Shown here: piece after piece, positions 17,318 to 26,379 of the stretch
Layout of the letters: each line of letters opens with the position of its first letter
How positions within the stretch are numbered: the stretch's first letter is position 1
Origin: Halodesulfovibrio sp. MK-HDV
GTDB lineage: Bacteria > Desulfobacterota > Desulfovibrionia > Desulfovibrionales > Desulfovibrionaceae
Reading direction: 5' to 3'
Length of the DNA: 64,000 nt
Assembly: GCF_009914765.1 (NCBI RefSeq)
Contig: NZ_WYDS01000013.1
Location: forward strand, 62,001-126,000
Notes under the pieces: model-generated
What the model was told of the DNA's origin: nothing
Databases searched by the model: none
What the model saw: the letters and a program-made list of their open reading frames with translations, nothing else
Program-made: the position numbers and the translations under genes

Positions 17318-18185
17318 CGGTAACTCCGTATTTTGCCGTCAGTCTTTCGCCTTCTTCAGAAAGAGCAGGGATGAATCCGGCAGTTGCAAAGTGCGCTTGT
17401 CCAGCTTCGGATGTAATGAATGATACAAAATCGTGCGCGAAGTCAGGATCTTTAGCCCATTTCATAACCCCGATAGTGAATGGGAGAGGTGGAGCAGGAA
17501 AGAACTTTTCCGGAATTTCAATGACATCAAATGCGTCTTTGTAGCGTGGAAGGCGGGTAATGCGAAGCTCAACAACAGCAGCATCTGCTTTGCCAGCGGC
17601 TACGTCTGCAACATCATGCTGAACGCAGGAACCCATGTAGATGGATTTTGCTTTTGCTTCCGGCAACACACCGCTTTTTTTGAGAACACCCATGGCAGCC
17701 TTACCCCCTGGAGGGGAAGAGTCAGGCGAGCAGAGCGTTTTAATATCATCCCGTTTTAAATCCTGAATTGATTCAATGCCTGCCGGATTTCCTTTAGGCG
17801 TGATGAGGACGTACTTGGTAAAACATAGCGGCTGGAAGGCAAGCATTTTGCCTTGCGCTTTAAGTTTTTTTGCAAGCCCGAGAACACGTGGTGCAAATAC
17901 TTCTGTTTGGGCACTGCCAAGAAGCGATTTTCCTAAAGCTCCTGCGAATGCGCCTGTGTAGCTAATGGCAGCATTGCTTTGCTGTTCGTACATGGCATTT
18001 GCAGGCATAAAGGCTTCTGCCAGACCACCACATGACCAGACCTGTAGTGATTGTCCTTCATATATAGTGGTTGTTGCTTCCGCTTCAGCGGCGCCTGCTA
18101 GGTTTGGTACCATGGTTGCCGCCAGTGCTGTGCCGCCAGCGGCTAAAAATTTTCGGCGATTTACTTTTAGCTGATCGTCGGACAT
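17310..18185 (-). CDS. Tat-exported substrate-binding protein (ModA-like)
   Basis: A 291-residue periplasmic binding protein with a twin-arginine signal (NRRKFLAAGGTALAATMVP, residues 9-27, cleavage near GAAEA). The mature part has the two-lobe anion-binding pattern of ModA/extracellular solute-binding proteins (LQVWSCGGLAEAF, YVLITPKGNPAGIESIQDL, DAAVVELRITRLP). No ABC permease or ATPase gene is adjacent, so it may be a sensor or ligand-delivery partner rather than part of a transporter. Tat export suggests folding with a cofactor or metal before export (inference). The gene overlaps both neighbours, so all three are translationally coupled. Confidence 0.85.
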   Translation of the reverse strand: MSDDQLKVNRRKFLAAGGTALAATMVPNLAGAAEAEATTTIYEGQSLQVWSCGGLAEAFMPANAMYEQQSNAAISYTGAFAGALGKSLLGSAQTEVFAPRVLGLAKKLKAQGKMLAFQPLCFTKYVLITPKGNPAGIESIQDLKRDDIKTLCSPDSSPPGGKAAMGVLKKSGVLPEAKAKSIYMGSCVQHDVADVAAGKADAAVVELRITRLPRYKDAFDVIEIPEKFFPAPPLPFTIGVMKWAKDPDFAHDFVSFITSEAGQAHFATAGFIPALSEEGERLTAKYGVTDA

Positions 18186-19099
18186 TTGGAGTGCTCCTTG
18201 CCGTGAATTCCTGCTGCATCAGCACGGCATTGTTTGCATTTTGTGAAAAGTGAAAGCGAAGGGGGGCATAGCGAATAAATGTGTTTGATCTCGTCGCGTG
18301 TGGGTTTTCGTGTAGAGCTCAAAGCATGGCGTGGAATTAGAGGCATCGGGTTAAAGACTTGCACGTTATGGTCCACGGCAAGTTGCATAACAGCTTCTAC
18401 TTCACTCATGTTAATTTCAGGAGCGATGACCATGTTAATCTTTAATGTCATTTTTCCAGCAACTTTTCGCAGTCCCTCCATCTGGCGTGAAATCAGAAGA
18501 TGACCGGCTTCTTCTCCTGTGAGCCATCTGCCGGAGTCAAATACCCGTGGCTGCATTTGTGCAATTACAGACGGTGTAACTCCGTTAACGGTGACAGTAA
18601 GCGTGTTGATGTTGAGGGCGATAAGTTTTTCTGCGTATTGGGGAAGTGCTAATCCGTTAGTGCATAAGCAGGTCGCGATGTGCGGTGCTTGTTTCTGTAT
18701 CTGCTCCAGAAATGTGATTGTTTCGGAGTTTGCCAGAGGATCTCCGGGACCGGCGATTCCGACAATTGAGTTGTCACCGTATTGCTGAAGGAATTTCATT
18801 GTTCTTTCGATACCCTGTTCAGGATCGAGCACTTCAGAAGTAGACCCCGGGCCTGTAAGGTCTGCAGGGGGAGAAATTACACGCTCACAGTAACCGCACG
18901 CCAAATTACAGCGTGGAGCAATAGGCACATGGATACGGGCAATCCGTCCATGTGCTTTTTCATTGAAGCATGGGTGAAACGGGAGTTGAGCAGATTTATC
19001 ACTATGCACACTATGCAGTGGCTGAGGGGCATAACTCGCCGTATTCGGCGCGCCGCAGGTCTGCAGGGAACATGCTGAAGACAAAGAAGGGGTGTTCAT
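18167..19099 (-). CDS. NifB-like radical SAM protein
   Basis: A 310-residue radical SAM enzyme. The cluster motif is CNLACGYC in ARIHVPIAPRCNLACGYCER, with the preceding HPCFNEKAHGR block that is characteristic of NifB-type proteins. GIAGPGDPLANSETITF is the SAM-binding GxxGxG-like region. A cysteine pair (CKQC) is near the C-terminus. No nitrogenase genes are in the window, and the NifX-like C-terminal domain of some NifB proteins is absent. It overlaps the Tat binding-protein gene by 19 bases. A role in making or inserting a metal cofactor, or modifying the exported partner, is only a guess. Confidence 0.85.
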   Translation of the reverse strand: MNTPSLSSACSLQTCGAPNTASYAPQPLHSVHSDKSAQLPFHPCFNEKAHGRIARIHVPIAPRCNLACGYCERVISPPADLTGPGSTSEVLDPEQGIERTMKFLQQYGDNSIVGIAGPGDPLANSETITFLEQIQKQAPHIATCLCTNGLALPQYAEKLIALNINTLTVTVNGVTPSVIAQMQPRVFDSGRWLTGEEAGHLLISRQMEGLRKVAGKMTLKINMVIAPEINMSEVEAVMQLAVDHNVQVFNPMPLIPRHALSSTRKPTRDEIKHIYSLCPPSLSLFTKCKQCRADAAGIHGKEHSKCPTIS

Positions 19100-19394
19100 A
19101 AGTGCATCCTGTTAAGAGAACAAAACAAAGAGCACTGGCTATATCATAGTTATAACGCAGGAAAAAATAGGTTTTCTCGATACGTCTAGAGGAACTCTAT
19201 AGATTTTGTACTATTGGGACGTGATCATTCGACAGAAAAGTGGGTAGGTAGTTAAGCAAAAAAATGTAGCGGGAGCAGCGGTGTCATTCATCTCATCCTC
19301 TTGAAGTTGTGAAGCTGAAATTCAAGAGGATCTGTGGAATTCGAGGCGATCGTTGTAAGTGGAGCAACGTACTTACCCATAGCTTACCCGCCAC

Positions 19395-19430
19395 GAAAAA
19401 AGGGTTTAACGGAAAAACCGTTAAACCCTT
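19395..19430 (-). terminator. Rho-independent terminator of tRNA-Arg
   Basis: AAGGGTTTAACGG/CCGTTAAACCCTT with a 5-base loop; on the minus strand it is followed by a T-run. It lies 10 bases past the tRNA 3' end. Another hairpin (ATCCTCTTGAA/TTCAAGAGGAT) is at about 19294-19334. Confidence 0.88.
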
Positions 19431-19439
19431 GAATTCAAG

Positions 19440-19516
19440 TGGTGCGCCAGGAAAGATTCGAACTCTCGGCCAACGGCTTAGAAGGCCGTTGCTCTATCCA
19501 ACTGAGCTACTGGCGC
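19440..19516 (-). tRNA. tRNA-Arg (anticodon TCT)
   Basis: Complete cloverleaf: acceptor GCGCCAG/CTGGCGC, discriminator A and encoded CCA. The anticodon stem ACGGC/GCCGT closes the loop CTTCTAA (anticodon TCT), and the T-loop is TTCGAAT. It reads AGA. Its 3' part is duplicated at 14536-14580. Confidence 0.96.
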
Positions 19517-19811
19517 TCGTTGAGGGGAGTGTTTATCTGAACGGGGGTAGCAGGTCAAGTCCTTAGGTGTAATTTGTTGCTTTTTCGAGCAAATAAACCC
19601 TCATTTGCTGTTTTGAGGAGCAATATGAAATCCTAGACGGAAAATGATTGCTAGTGGATGATAATTGCAGTGCAAAATTGCTTTGCAGAGTATTGAAAGT
19701 TACTGCAAAATACTCGGTGTACAAATTGTACTTCCACAGATTGTAACTTTGAACGTAAGCGGATGCTGTAAAAGCATTGACCTGTAAGCAATCATATTCT
19801 AGGGCGACTGC

Positions 19812-21077
19812 ATGAGCGAAACAGAACGAAATTTTTTTGCAACGTATGAAGACTTTGAAGCGCATTTATTGAAGCTTGGCCTGTTCCACATGGATCTGGC
19901 GCACAGCAGGATTGATGCTGTTTTAGAAGAAGCGGAACTGAAACGGCCTGACTATCCGGCGGTTCAAGTTGTAGGCACAAACGGAAAAGGGAGCACTAGC
20001 TCGTTTCTTTCTGCATTTGGGCAAGCAACGGGACTGACTGTCGGGCTGTACACGTCTCCACACTTTGTTACTCCACGTGAGCGAATTCTTATTAACGGCG
20101 AAATGCTGGATGAAGAAGAATGGTGCGATGTGGCGAACGATGTTATGGAATGTGGAGGTAAAGAACTTACGTATTTTGAGCTCCTTACCGTAATGGCTGT
20201 CTTCATGTTTTCCGATTACGAAGTTGATCTTGCTATTTTTGAAGCCGGACTTGGCGGAACACACGATGCGACTTCTGCTATTGAACGCGATCTTGTTGTG
20301 TATACTCCAATCGGACTTGACCATGTAGACGTACTAGGCGCTTCCATAGAAGAGATTGCTCGTGATAAAGCAGGAGCAATGCGTAAAGATATGCCTGCTG
20401 TTACCCATATGCAGACCAAAGACGTTATGGCTGTGCTGAAAGATGAAGCACAGAAGGTCGGAGCAAACTTTTTGACTGCTGAGGGCACTGTAACGTTACC
20501 GGAAACAGGTCGATTCGGCCTTGTAGGTGCGCATCAGAAAGACAACGCTTTGCTTGCTCTTGCAGCATTTAGCAAGCTTGTCGGTATCTACGGATGGACT
20601 CCTGCTGATATTATGGATTGGGATGACGTTAAGGAGCTTGGTGTTGCAGATGCATGGATAGCAGGGCGCTTCCAGCATATTTTGGCAACGGACACTCTTC
20701 CTGAAATGTATCTTGATGGTGCACATAACGAACCGGCATTTGATGTTCTTACTGCCGCTTTGCAAGATACCGGAGTAAAACCGGCAGTAGTTATTTTCGG
20801 CTGTATGGAAAACAAAGATATCCAGACGCTTGTGCCTAAAGTACAGGCGCTCACAGCGAATACGATTCTTTTGCCTCAGTTTACTGATATGCAAAGAGCA
20901 GAACCGGCAGCTCGTCTTGCAACGCATTTTGATGAGCGGGCAGTTGTGTGCGATTCTCTACAGGATGCTCTAACCCGCAGTAAAGAAATAGCAGGGGATA
21001 AACCAGTACTGTTGTGCGGTTCATTATATTTACTTGCTGAATTTTTTGCCCTGCACCCAGAACTTTTACAGCGCTAA
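19812..21077 (+). CDS. folC: Folylpolyglutamate synthase / dihydrofolate synthase
   Basis: A 421-residue Mur-ligase-type enzyme that adds glutamate to dihydropteroate and folates. The ATP loop is VVGTNGKGSTSSFLS (about residue 55), and the family blocks YTSPHFVTPRERILING, FEAGLGGTHDATS and YLDGAHNEPA are all present. The length is normal. The first gene of a plus-strand series with selA (10-base gap) and the M18 peptidase. Confidence 0.94.
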   Translation: MSETERNFFATYEDFEAHLLKLGLFHMDLAHSRIDAVLEEAELKRPDYPAVQVVGTNGKGSTSSFLSAFGQATGLTVGLYTSPHFVTPRERILINGEMLDEEEWCDVANDVMECGGKELTYFELLTVMAVFMFSDYEVDLAIFEAGLGGTHDATSAIERDLVVYTPIGLDHVDVLGASIEEIARDKAGAMRKDMPAVTHMQTKDVMAVLKDEAQKVGANFLTAEGTVTLPETGRFGLVGAHQKDNALLALAAFSKLVGIYGWTPADIMDWDDVKELGVADAWIAGRFQHILATDTLPEMYLDGAHNEPAFDVLTAALQDTGVKPAVVIFGCMENKDIQTLVPKVQALTANTILLPQFTDMQRAEPAARLATHFDERAVVCDSLQDALTRSKEIAGDKPVLLCGSLYLLAEFFALHPELLQR

Positions 21078-21087
21078 GGAGCCGTGT

Positions 21088-22494
21088 GTGTCTATTCTTT
21101 TCCGCGCCTTACCATCTGTTGATAAAGTCCTCGATGCCCTTACGGTGTCGGGCGAGTTTTCCCATATTCCTCGCTCGATTGTTCGTGAGCATGTGAACGG
21201 CTTTCTTGATGTATGCCGTGAGGAGATTCGCGCAGGGCTTATTACAGAATCGGAACAGCTTGCTTTGGCTACAATCTTGCCGCGTATGCAGGCACATATC
21301 CGTGCGCTGTCCCGTCCTCATTTTAGAAGGGTGCTTAACGGCACAGGCGTTGTTGTACATACAAACCTCGGGCGTTCTCTCTTAGCAGATACCGCTGTGG
21401 CAGCCGTTACCGAAGCTTGCGCGCATTACTCCAATCTGGAATTTGATCTTGCTACTGGTGAACGCGGTAGCCGCTATAGCCACGTGGAAGAATTGCTTTG
21501 TAAAGTGTCCGGCGCAGAAGCCGGTCTTGTTGTAAACAACAACGCTGCGGCAGTGCTTATTGTTCTTGATACATTATGTAAGGGCAAAGAAGTCCCTGTT
21601 TCTCGTGGTCAGCTTGTAGAGATTGGCGGCAGTTTCCGTATACCGGAAGTTATGGAAAAAAGTGGTGCAACTCTACGTGAAGTAGGTGCCACAAACCGCA
21701 CGCATGTTAAAGATTACGAGCAGGCAATTACTGAAGAAACTGGTGCGTTGCTTCGAGTGCACACATCAAACTATCGTATTGTCGGCTTCCATAAAGAAGT
21801 GACATTGGAAGAGATGGTTGCCCTTGGCAAAAAACATGAACTGCCAGTAATTGAAGATCTTGGTAGCGGTAGTTTTACAGATTTTTCCTCCTTGCGCATT
21901 GGTGAAGAACCAACGGTGCAGCAGGTAGTGGGAGCAGGTGCGGATGTTGTTACCTTCTCGGGTGACAAGGTTCTTGGCGGCCCTCAGGCGGGTATCATCG
22001 TCGGTAAAAAGAAATACATCGACATGATCAAACGTAACCCGATGAACCGTGCGTTGCGTATTGATAAAATGACCCTTGCCGCTTTAGAGGCAACTTTGCG
22101 GTTGTATCGTGAACCGGAACTTGCCCGCGCAGATATTCCGACTCTTTCTATGATGTTTGCAGAGCAGCCAAAGCTGAAACAGCGCGCGCGTCGTCTTGCA
22201 AACCGAATCAAAAAAGCCTGTGGTGAACAGATTTCCGTAAGCGTAGTGGATGGAAATTCCCGCGTTGGCGGTGGTTCTTTCCCTGAGCGTGATTTACCGA
22301 CTGCGCTTGTTGCAATTAAACCGTCCGCTGTTTCAGAGACAGTACTTAAAAAAGCTTTGCTCGATACAAACCCACCACTTGTTGGTAGAATCGAACAGCA
22401 GGCTTTCTGTTTAGACACGCGCACATTAACTGATAAAGAATTTGCTTTAGTAATCGAAGCGTTGCAGCAAGCCCTACAGGCTGTTTCTCAATAA
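21088..22494 (+). CDS. selA: L-seryl-tRNA(Sec) selenium transferase
   Basis: A 468-residue PLP enzyme that converts Ser-tRNA(Sec) to Sec-tRNA(Sec). Family motifs: RPHFRRVLNGTGVVVHTNLGR near the start of the core, VVNNNAAAVLIVLDTL, and the PLP lysine in FSGDKVLGGPQAG. GTG 21088 is chosen as start because AAGGAG lies 6 bases before it; the open frame extends back into folC without a ribosome binding site. Its presence means the organism makes selenoproteins, as usual for formate dehydrogenases and some hydrogenases in this group; none is encoded in the window. Confidence 0.95.
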   Translation: MSILFRALPSVDKVLDALTVSGEFSHIPRSIVREHVNGFLDVCREEIRAGLITESEQLALATILPRMQAHIRALSRPHFRRVLNGTGVVVHTNLGRSLLADTAVAAVTEACAHYSNLEFDLATGERGSRYSHVEELLCKVSGAEAGLVVNNNAAAVLIVLDTLCKGKEVPVSRGQLVEIGGSFRIPEVMEKSGATLREVGATNRTHVKDYEQAITEETGALLRVHTSNYRIVGFHKEVTLEEMVALGKKHELPVIEDLGSGSFTDFSSLRIGEEPTVQQVVGAGADVVTFSGDKVLGGPQAGIIVGKKKYIDMIKRNPMNRALRIDKMTLAALEATLRLYREPELARADIPTLSMMFAEQPKLKQRARRLANRIKKACGEQISVSVVDGNSRVGGGSFPERDLPTALVAIKPSAVSETVLKKALLDTNPPLVGRIEQQAFCLDTRTLTDKEFALVIEALQQALQAVSQ

Positions 22495-22526
22495 ATGAAG
22501 CACTGCTAAGTGTATTGGAGATTTAT

Positions 22527-23915
22527 ATGAGTTCTACCAAATTATCCCACGAGCCGAAAAGCTGCTGGGAAGTTTACAATAGTGAAAGCGATCTTGCCGC
22601 GATGGATTCCCTTGCAGCACGCTATGTCGAATTTCTTTCCACCTGCAAAACTGAACGTGAAACCATTGCATATGCAGTGAAACGCCTTGAAGATGCAGGA
22701 TTTTCAACGGATGTTTTTTCTGGAAAGTACTATTCAGTTCTTCAGGACAAAACATTGTTTGTAGCCCGCAGGGGTAACAAATCTTTGGCTGAAGGTATGC
22801 ATCTCGTGGGAGCTCATGCAGATACCCCGCGTATCGATTTTAAGCAGCATCCACTGTATGAGACTTGCGGTGTAGCTCAGGCAAAGACTCATTATTACGG
22901 TGGCATTCGCAAATACCAGTGGCTTTCCCGTCCTCTCGCACTGCATGGTGTTGTTGTGAAAGAAAATGGTGAGAAAGTTATTGTGAATATCGGTGAAGAT
23001 GCCTCTGATCCTGTATTCACAATTGCTGACCTTCTTCCGCATCTTGCTCAGGATCAGTCCAAAAAGGTTCTTGCTGAAGCATTTGATGCTGAGAAAATGA
23101 ACATCATTCTTGCGCACCGTCCTGTAGAAGTAGAAGACGAAGAAAGCAAAGATGCGCCGAAAGATAAAATTAAACAGCGCGTGCTTGATATTCTGCATGA
23201 AAAATACGGTATTAATGAAGAAGATCTATACTCTTCTGAATTGCAGGCTGTTCCGGCTGGCCCTGCCCGTATGGTAGGTCTGGATGAAGCAATCATTGGC
23301 GGCTATGGTCAGGATGACCGTATTTGCTGCTTTACTGCAATCGAAGCTTTGCTTGAAACAGAAGCGTCTGATTACACACAGGTTATTGTCCTGTGGGATA
23401 AAGAAGAAATTGGTTCAGAAGGCTCCACCGGTGCTAAGTCTCGTTTCTTAGAGTACTGCATTGAAGATCTTATTGAAGCATGGGAACCAAAGGTTCGCTT
23501 CCGTCAGGTAATGCTTGCAACCCGTGCGCTTTCTTCTGATGTGCATGGTGCGCTTGACCCTGATTATCAGGAAGTTCACGAGAAATTGAACTCTGCAACA
23601 TTGGGCTATGGTCCATGTTTCTGCAAGTTTACCGGACACCGTGGTAAGTATGAAGCAAACGATGCGCATCCGGAATATCTTGGCTGGTTGCGCGGCGTAA
23701 TGAACACAGCCGGTGTGCCTTGGCAGATGGCTGAACTTGGAAAAGTTGACCATGGTGGCGGTGGTACCGTTGCTATGTACCTTGCCATGTACGGTATGAA
23801 CATTGTCGATTTTGGCCCGGGGCTGTTGGCAATGCACAGTCCTTTCGAACTGGCAAGTAAAGCTGATTTATATGCGACCGTGAAAGCATTTTCTGCTTTC
23901 CTTGAAGCTAAATAA
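22527..23915 (+). CDS. M18-family aminopeptidase
   Basis: A 462-residue metallopeptidase of family M18 (aspartyl aminopeptidase type). Zinc ligands and catalytic residues are seen in GAHADTPRIDF, the acidic WDKEEIGSEGSTGAKSRF block and VDHGGGGTVAMYLAMYG; the second metal-ligand region is FCKFTGHRGKYEANDAHPEY. It removes N-terminal residues from peptides in the cytoplasm. ATG 22527 is chosen because GGAG lies 6 bases before it. It is the last gene of the folC-selA series; a terminator follows. Confidence 0.93.
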   Translation: MSSTKLSHEPKSCWEVYNSESDLAAMDSLAARYVEFLSTCKTERETIAYAVKRLEDAGFSTDVFSGKYYSVLQDKTLFVARRGNKSLAEGMHLVGAHADTPRIDFKQHPLYETCGVAQAKTHYYGGIRKYQWLSRPLALHGVVVKENGEKVIVNIGEDASDPVFTIADLLPHLAQDQSKKVLAEAFDAEKMNIILAHRPVEVEDEESKDAPKDKIKQRVLDILHEKYGINEEDLYSSELQAVPAGPARMVGLDEAIIGGYGQDDRICCFTAIEALLETEASDYTQVIVLWDKEEIGSEGSTGAKSRFLEYCIEDLIEAWEPKVRFRQVMLATRALSSDVHGALDPDYQEVHEKLNSATLGYGPCFCKFTGHRGKYEANDAHPEYLGWLRGVMNTAGVPWQMAELGKVDHGGGGTVAMYLAMYGMNIVDFGPGLLAMHSPFELASKADLYATVKAFSAFLEAK

Positions 23916-23922
23916 TATGACT

Positions 23923-23955
23923 AAGCGATGGGAAATGTTTCCATCGCTTTTTAAT
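23923..23955 (+). terminator. Rho-independent terminator after the M18 peptidase gene
   Basis: AAGCGATGG/CCATCGCTT with a 9-base loop and T-rich tail, 8 bases after the stop. Confidence 0.88.
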
Positions 23956-23979
23956 TTTTAGTGACTTTTTGAGCAGAGC

Positions 23980-24039
23980 TTGCTGCCTCCGGCGGGCAGG
24001 CTTCGCCTTGCATCCACAAGGGGGATCCCCCTTGGCCCG
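23980..24039 (+). repeat. Dispersed GC-rich intergenic repeat, copy C
   Basis: CTGCCTCCGGCGGGCAGG, then CATCCACAAGGGGG and CCCCCTTGGCCCG. It has the same block order as copies at 4206-4275 (minus) and 29786-29845 but is more diverged. It is non-coding. Confidence 0.55.
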
Positions 24040-24097
24040 TTTAGGTATGAGTAAGAATGCAGGTACTAGAAATTTATTTAGGTGATGATCGGTATTA

Positions 24098-24121
24098 CGT
24101 GCAAGACTAGAATGTTGCACG
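24098..24121. promoter_or_regulatory. Inverted repeat upstream of the alcohol dehydrogenase gene
   Basis: CGTGCAA and TTGCACG form a perfect 7-bp inverted repeat with a 10-base spacer, 87 bases before the start of the alcohol dehydrogenase gene. It could be an activator site. I could not fit a -24/-12 promoter with correct spacing. Confidence 0.35.
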
Positions 24122-24207
24122 TGGTGCATAGTAAAAAAATAGATAGGCGGCGAAGATCGTCGCTGTAAAATATTTGCAAACAGCGCAACACTGCAAGGAG
24201 TTAGATT

Positions 24208-25389
24208 ATGATCGACTTTATGTTCCACATGCCTACCAAATTGATTTTCGGTAGTGGTAAATTGAAAGAGCTTTCTGATCCGGCAAATGTTCCGGGTAAA
24301 AAAGCTTTCATTGTAATCAGCTCCGGTGGGTCTATGATTCGCCACAGCTATCTGACATTTGTACAGAATATGCTGAATCATAATAATGTTGAGAGTGTGG
24401 TTTACAACAAGATTCAGGAAAACCCGATTCTTGACCATGTTACCGAAGGTGCAGCATTAGCTCGTCAGCATGAATGTGATTTTGTGATCGGCCTTGGTGG
24501 CGGTAGCTCCATTGACTCTGCAAAATCCATTGCACTTATGGCAAATAACGAAGGCAATTACTGGGATTACATGCAGGCTGGTACCGGCGGCAAAAAGACT
24601 CCTGCAAATCCTGCGTTGCCAATCGTAGCTATTCCAACCACAGCAGGTACTGGTACAGAAGCAGATCCTTGGACTGTTATCACCAACAGTGCAACCAACG
24701 AAAAAATTGGCTGGGGTAATGATTCAACATACCCGACCCTGTCCATCATCGATCCTTGGTTTACGCTTACTGTTCCACCAAAAGTGACAGCATTTACCGG
24801 AATGGATGCATTTTTCCATTCAGTTGAAACATATCTTTCCGCACAGCGTCAGCCCACAAGCGACTTACTCTCTCAGCAGGCTGTGCAGCTTCTTAATACC
24901 TTTCTCCCTGAAATTGTGGAAGAAGGACAGAATATTGAAGCACGAACAATGGTTTCATGGGCATCTACCGCTGCAGGCGTATGTCAGTCTCTGTCATCTT
25001 GCATGTCTTTGCATTCAATGGAGCACGCTCTTTCTGCATATTATCCGGCAGTTCCTCATGGCGCTGGTTTGCTCATGCTTTCCAGAGCGTACTTCAAACA
25101 TCTCACCCCACATATGCCGGAACGTATGATTGATCTCGCATATTTCATGGATGTTGATGTTGACGCATTGCCTGAAGAAAAACGTCCTTATGCTTTTGTT
25201 GATGCACTGGATGCGCTTATTAAAAAAATCGGCATGGGCAATCTGTCCTTGGCTGATTACGGAGTAAAGAAAGAAGATTGTGCGAAGATGGCAAAGAATG
25301 CCATGGAAACTATGGGCGTACTCTTTACGTGTACCCCTGTAGAAACTTCCGAAGCTGAAGTTATCGCAATTTTCGAAGATTCATTTTAG
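24208..25389 (+). CDS. Iron-containing alcohol dehydrogenase
   Basis: A 393-residue group III (Fe-dependent) NAD(P) alcohol dehydrogenase. The nucleotide-binding motif is VIGLGGGSSIDSAKSIA (about residue 93-109), TTAGTGTEADPWTV follows, and the metal ligands are in FTGMDAFFHSVETYLS (Asp/His) and SLHSMEHALSAYYPAVPHGAGL (two His). It interconverts alcohols and aldehydes, for example ethanol oxidation feeding electrons to sulfate reduction. AAGGAG precedes ATG. The gene is monocistronic with its own terminator. Confidence 0.94.
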   Translation: MIDFMFHMPTKLIFGSGKLKELSDPANVPGKKAFIVISSGGSMIRHSYLTFVQNMLNHNNVESVVYNKIQENPILDHVTEGAALARQHECDFVIGLGGGSSIDSAKSIALMANNEGNYWDYMQAGTGGKKTPANPALPIVAIPTTAGTGTEADPWTVITNSATNEKIGWGNDSTYPTLSIIDPWFTLTVPPKVTAFTGMDAFFHSVETYLSAQRQPTSDLLSQQAVQLLNTFLPEIVEEGQNIEARTMVSWASTAAGVCQSLSSCMSLHSMEHALSAYYPAVPHGAGLLMLSRAYFKHLTPHMPERMIDLAYFMDVDVDALPEEKRPYAFVDALDALIKKIGMGNLSLADYGVKKEDCAKMAKNAMETMGVLFTCTPVETSEAEVIAIFEDSF

Positions 25390-25466
25390 CTGATAGAGAG
25401 ATTCGTAGCGTGCGGATGCACGTTTTCGATGAAATCCTTTCTGGTTAGGATGTCATAATTCGTTTT

Positions 25467-25508
25467 AAAAAAAGGGCTGCTGTACAATATGTACAGCAGC
25501 CCTTTTTT
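25467..25508. terminator. Bidirectional rho-independent terminator
   Basis: AAAGGGCTGCTGTAC/GTACAGCAGCCCTTT has a 5-base loop, with A-run and T-run on the two sides. It separates the alcohol dehydrogenase and the converging methyltransferase. Confidence 0.94.
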
Positions 25509-25537
25509 TAAAGCTTTGTCAGGATAACTCTCTGTAA

Positions 25538-26131
25538 CTACAATGGCCGGAAGCACGCCACGTAAGTGTGTGTCAGGAGCAGTTCGGATTCTTTTCTGAA
25601 ACCGCATGGTGCTGCCAATGCCTCTACATCATCAGCAGACAAGCGTGAGTGCAGAGGCGGACCGAAATTCGCTTCTTCTTTTTTGCATTCAAGCACTGCC
25701 AACATGCCATCCGGTCGCAACACCTTTCTAAATTCATTAAACATATTGTGAGCATTATCCCGCACGGCTTTGATGTGAAGTACAGTGCTCAACAGGATAA
25801 GGTCTACACTTTGCGCATCAAGAGGTAATGACTTTGTTATGTCGCAGGTGTGCCCTGTTATGTTGGCCACTCCCTTTTCGCGGGGGTAGTTTGCCAACGT
25901 CTCAACGGAGAGCCTTACAGAGTCTAATGCGATGACATGTCCTTGGTCTCCTAAAAGCCGTGCGGCATGTAGTGAATATTCACCTGCACCACAGCCTGCA
26001 TCAAGAAAAGTCATGCCTTCGTGAATAGGCAGGTGGTCGAATACCGCTTCGGGTGACTGAATCCAAAAACTTGTTGGCCCGTATCCCTTCTTTGGGGAGC
26101 CTTCACTTTGGCATTGGTTCCGATTTTTCAT
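25538..26131 (-). CDS. Class I SAM-dependent methyltransferase
   Basis: A 197-residue UbiE/Methyltransf_11-type protein. Motif I is FLDAGCGAGEYSLHAA (about residue 43-58), the acidic end of beta-2 is VIALDSVRLSV, and motif II is VDLILLSTVLHIKAV. The C-terminus is typical of small-molecule methyltransferases. GGATGCGACACT precedes the start. It stands alone; the substrate is unknown. Confidence 0.85.
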   Translation of the reverse strand: MKNRNQCQSEGSPKKGYGPTSFWIQSPEAVFDHLPIHEGMTFLDAGCGAGEYSLHAARLLGDQGHVIALDSVRLSVETLANYPREKGVANITGHTCDITKSLPLDAQSVDLILLSTVLHIKAVRDNAHNMFNEFRKVLRPDGMLAVLECKKEEANFGPPLHSRLSADDVEALAAPCGFRKESELLLTHTYVACFRPL

Positions 26132-26379
26132 AGTGTCGCATCCTTCCCTCTGTGCTAATTATCGTGCTTTGTCCTTTTACTGTTCACGCCTGCCGAATAT
26201 GTGCTGTGTATGGTGGCAATGAATGGGTATTGTAAAAGAACGTGAGGGGAGAGTCTTCAGCTATTTCTCGTAGTTATGACTAGCTCAAATGGATAAGGAC
26301 GTCAGGATGACTTTATGTTCTTTATGAATAAGAGTTAAAAATTGGAGTCCGCTTTTGATCGTCGGAGGCTGATGCTCCG

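Noticed and set aside
19309-19566. 85-codon frame on the plus strand
   Set aside because: Runs through the tRNA-Arg gene and its terminator.
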